DNA of 15,220 nt, taken from contig CAYUKK010000126.1 of the NCBI GenBank assembly GCA_964445305.1, positions 1 through 15,220 of the forward strand, given 5' to 3'. Below the pieces are notes generated by a model. That model was not told where the DNA came from. It was given only the letters and a program-made list of their open reading frames with translations, and searched no databases. This DNA comes from CAYUKK01 sp964445305. Lineage in GTDB: Bacteria; Acidobacteriota; Aminicenantia; Aminicenantales; UBA8522. The translations under genes were made by a program, and so were the position numbers. Positions 14,618 to 15,220 of this stretch are shown one piece after another. How positions within the stretch are numbered: position 1 is the stretch's first letter; each line of letters opens with the position of its first letter.

Positions 14618-15220
14618 TTAGACCTCGCTTTTCTGGAGTTCTTTTTTCAACAATCTTATTTTCAAGAGCAAGCTCTTGTTTTCGATCATGCTCTGGATTT
14701 CCTGTCGCTCGGCTTCACTCAAGCCCTCACTCAGCGAAGCCAGCTCGCAAAAAAGGAGCTCAATCTGGTCACAAATCTCCTTGGCCTTGGCCATCTGGGC
14801 TTTCTCGAGTTGAGGGTTGAGGAACTTCTTCTTGGACAGGAGCAGTTGGGCTTGCTGCAGGGCAGCTTCGGATAAGCGGGATTTCCCATTTTCCGCTTTC
14901 ATCTGGACGAGGTCGAGCAGAACGAGCTGACTCTTCTCGAGGTAATCGAGTGTCTCCCGCCGCGCGATTTCCAAATCCACCCGGTCGAGAAATTCGGCCG
15001 AGGCAAAATATGGCTCGGCTGGTTCTCGCCCTGACCACGGCCCGCGGAAAGCGAACCAGACCACTCCAGCGCCGAGGAGGATACCAAGAAGCACACCAGC
15101 CAAAACAGGCTGGAGGGGAAGGGAAAGGAGGGCAAACTTTCTTGGCTTCGCGTAGGTCCGAAAATCTGCTTCTTTTTCCCAAACAGCCCTGACGACCTCG
15201 GCGGCGTTTTTTTCCCAATC
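14618..15220 (-). CDS. Single-pass membrane protein, possible anti-sigma factor (N-terminus beyond window)
   Basis: The frame is open from the right edge (first visible residues DWEKNAAEVVRAVWEKEADF) to the TAA at 14618, giving 200 visible residues with the true start outside the window. A TTG at 15103 falls inside the hydrophobic region and is unlikely to be the start. Visible residues about 37-58 form one membrane helix (LAGVLLGILLGAGVVWFAF). The remaining 140 residues are helical and charged, ending in a coiled-coil-like tail rich in Leu, Lys and Glu. This layout fits an anti-sigma factor: a cytoplasmic zinc-finger part (which would lie beyond the edge), one membrane pass and a periplasmic sensor. 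The zinc finger itself cannot be seen, so the call is tentative. Two exported proteins are encoded directly downstream in the same operon. Confidence 0.6.
   Translation of the reverse strand, partial: DWEKNAAEVVRAVWEKEADFRTYAKPRKFALLSLPLQPVLAGVLLGILLGAGVVWFAFRGPWSGREPAEPYFASAEFLDRVDLEIARRETLDYLEKSQLVLLDLVQMKAENGKSRLSEAALQQAQLLLSKKKFLNPQLEKAQMAKAKEICDQIELLFCELASLSEGLSEAERQEIQSMIENKSLLLKIRLLKKELQKSEV

Overview
The window is about 15.2 kb of moderately GC-rich bacterial DNA. Twelve protein-coding genes can be supported, one of them cut by the right edge. No rRNA, tRNA, CRISPR array or insertion sequence was recognised. Several products carry export signals, and there is a periplasm-type M16 peptidase pair. 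Shine-Dalgarno sites are mostly strong (AGGAGG type). The organism looks like an anaerobic, peptide- and sugar-degrading Gram-negative lineage, perhaps Aminicenantes/Acidobacteriota-like. That placement is an inference from gene content and style; no marker gene is present.

Layout. (1) Positions 1-373 are a leader with several small hairpins and a good sigma70-type promoter. (2) Positions 374-4323, + strand: a secreted M28 aminopeptidase followed 17 nt later by a cytoplasmic GH42-like glycosidase. (3) Positions 4283-9979, - strand: a six-gene operon. In transcription order it holds an ATP-grasp acyl-CoA ligase beta subunit with a C-terminal 2[4Fe-4S] ferredoxin domain, the ligase alpha subunit, a short citrate synthase/citryl-CoA lyase-like enzyme, an HD-domain protein, and the large and small subunits of a LeuCD/homoaconitase-type hydro-lyase. 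(4) Positions 9980-10327: a divergent intergenic region with opposing promoter candidates. (5) Positions 10328-13291, + strand: an M16 peptidase pair in which the first subunit keeps the zinc site and the second keeps the Arg/Tyr substrate-binding pair. (6) Positions 13334-15220, - strand: an envelope cassette with a membrane protein resembling an anti-sigma factor (N-terminus beyond the edge), a TPR/HEAT exported protein, and a small exported protein. The last two share a C-terminal domain resembling one found in YvlB/LiaX-type envelope-stress proteins.

How the genes may work together. The central operon reads as a complete route linking a tricarboxylic (or branched hydroxy-) acid to its CoA thioester and to C-C bond cleavage: hydro-lyase isomerisation, CoA activation by the SucCD-like pair, then cleavage or condensation by the citryl-CoA-lyase-like enzyme. 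The simplest reading is isocitrate/citrate to citryl-CoA to acetyl-CoA plus oxaloacetate, a two-step counterpart of ATP-citrate lyase. A citramalate or methylmalate-type substrate is not excluded. The ferredoxin domain on the ligase and the embedded HD protein do not belong to any textbook version of this pathway and are the most novel features here. The flanking peptidases and glycosidase suit a heterotroph that scavenges peptides and oligosaccharides.
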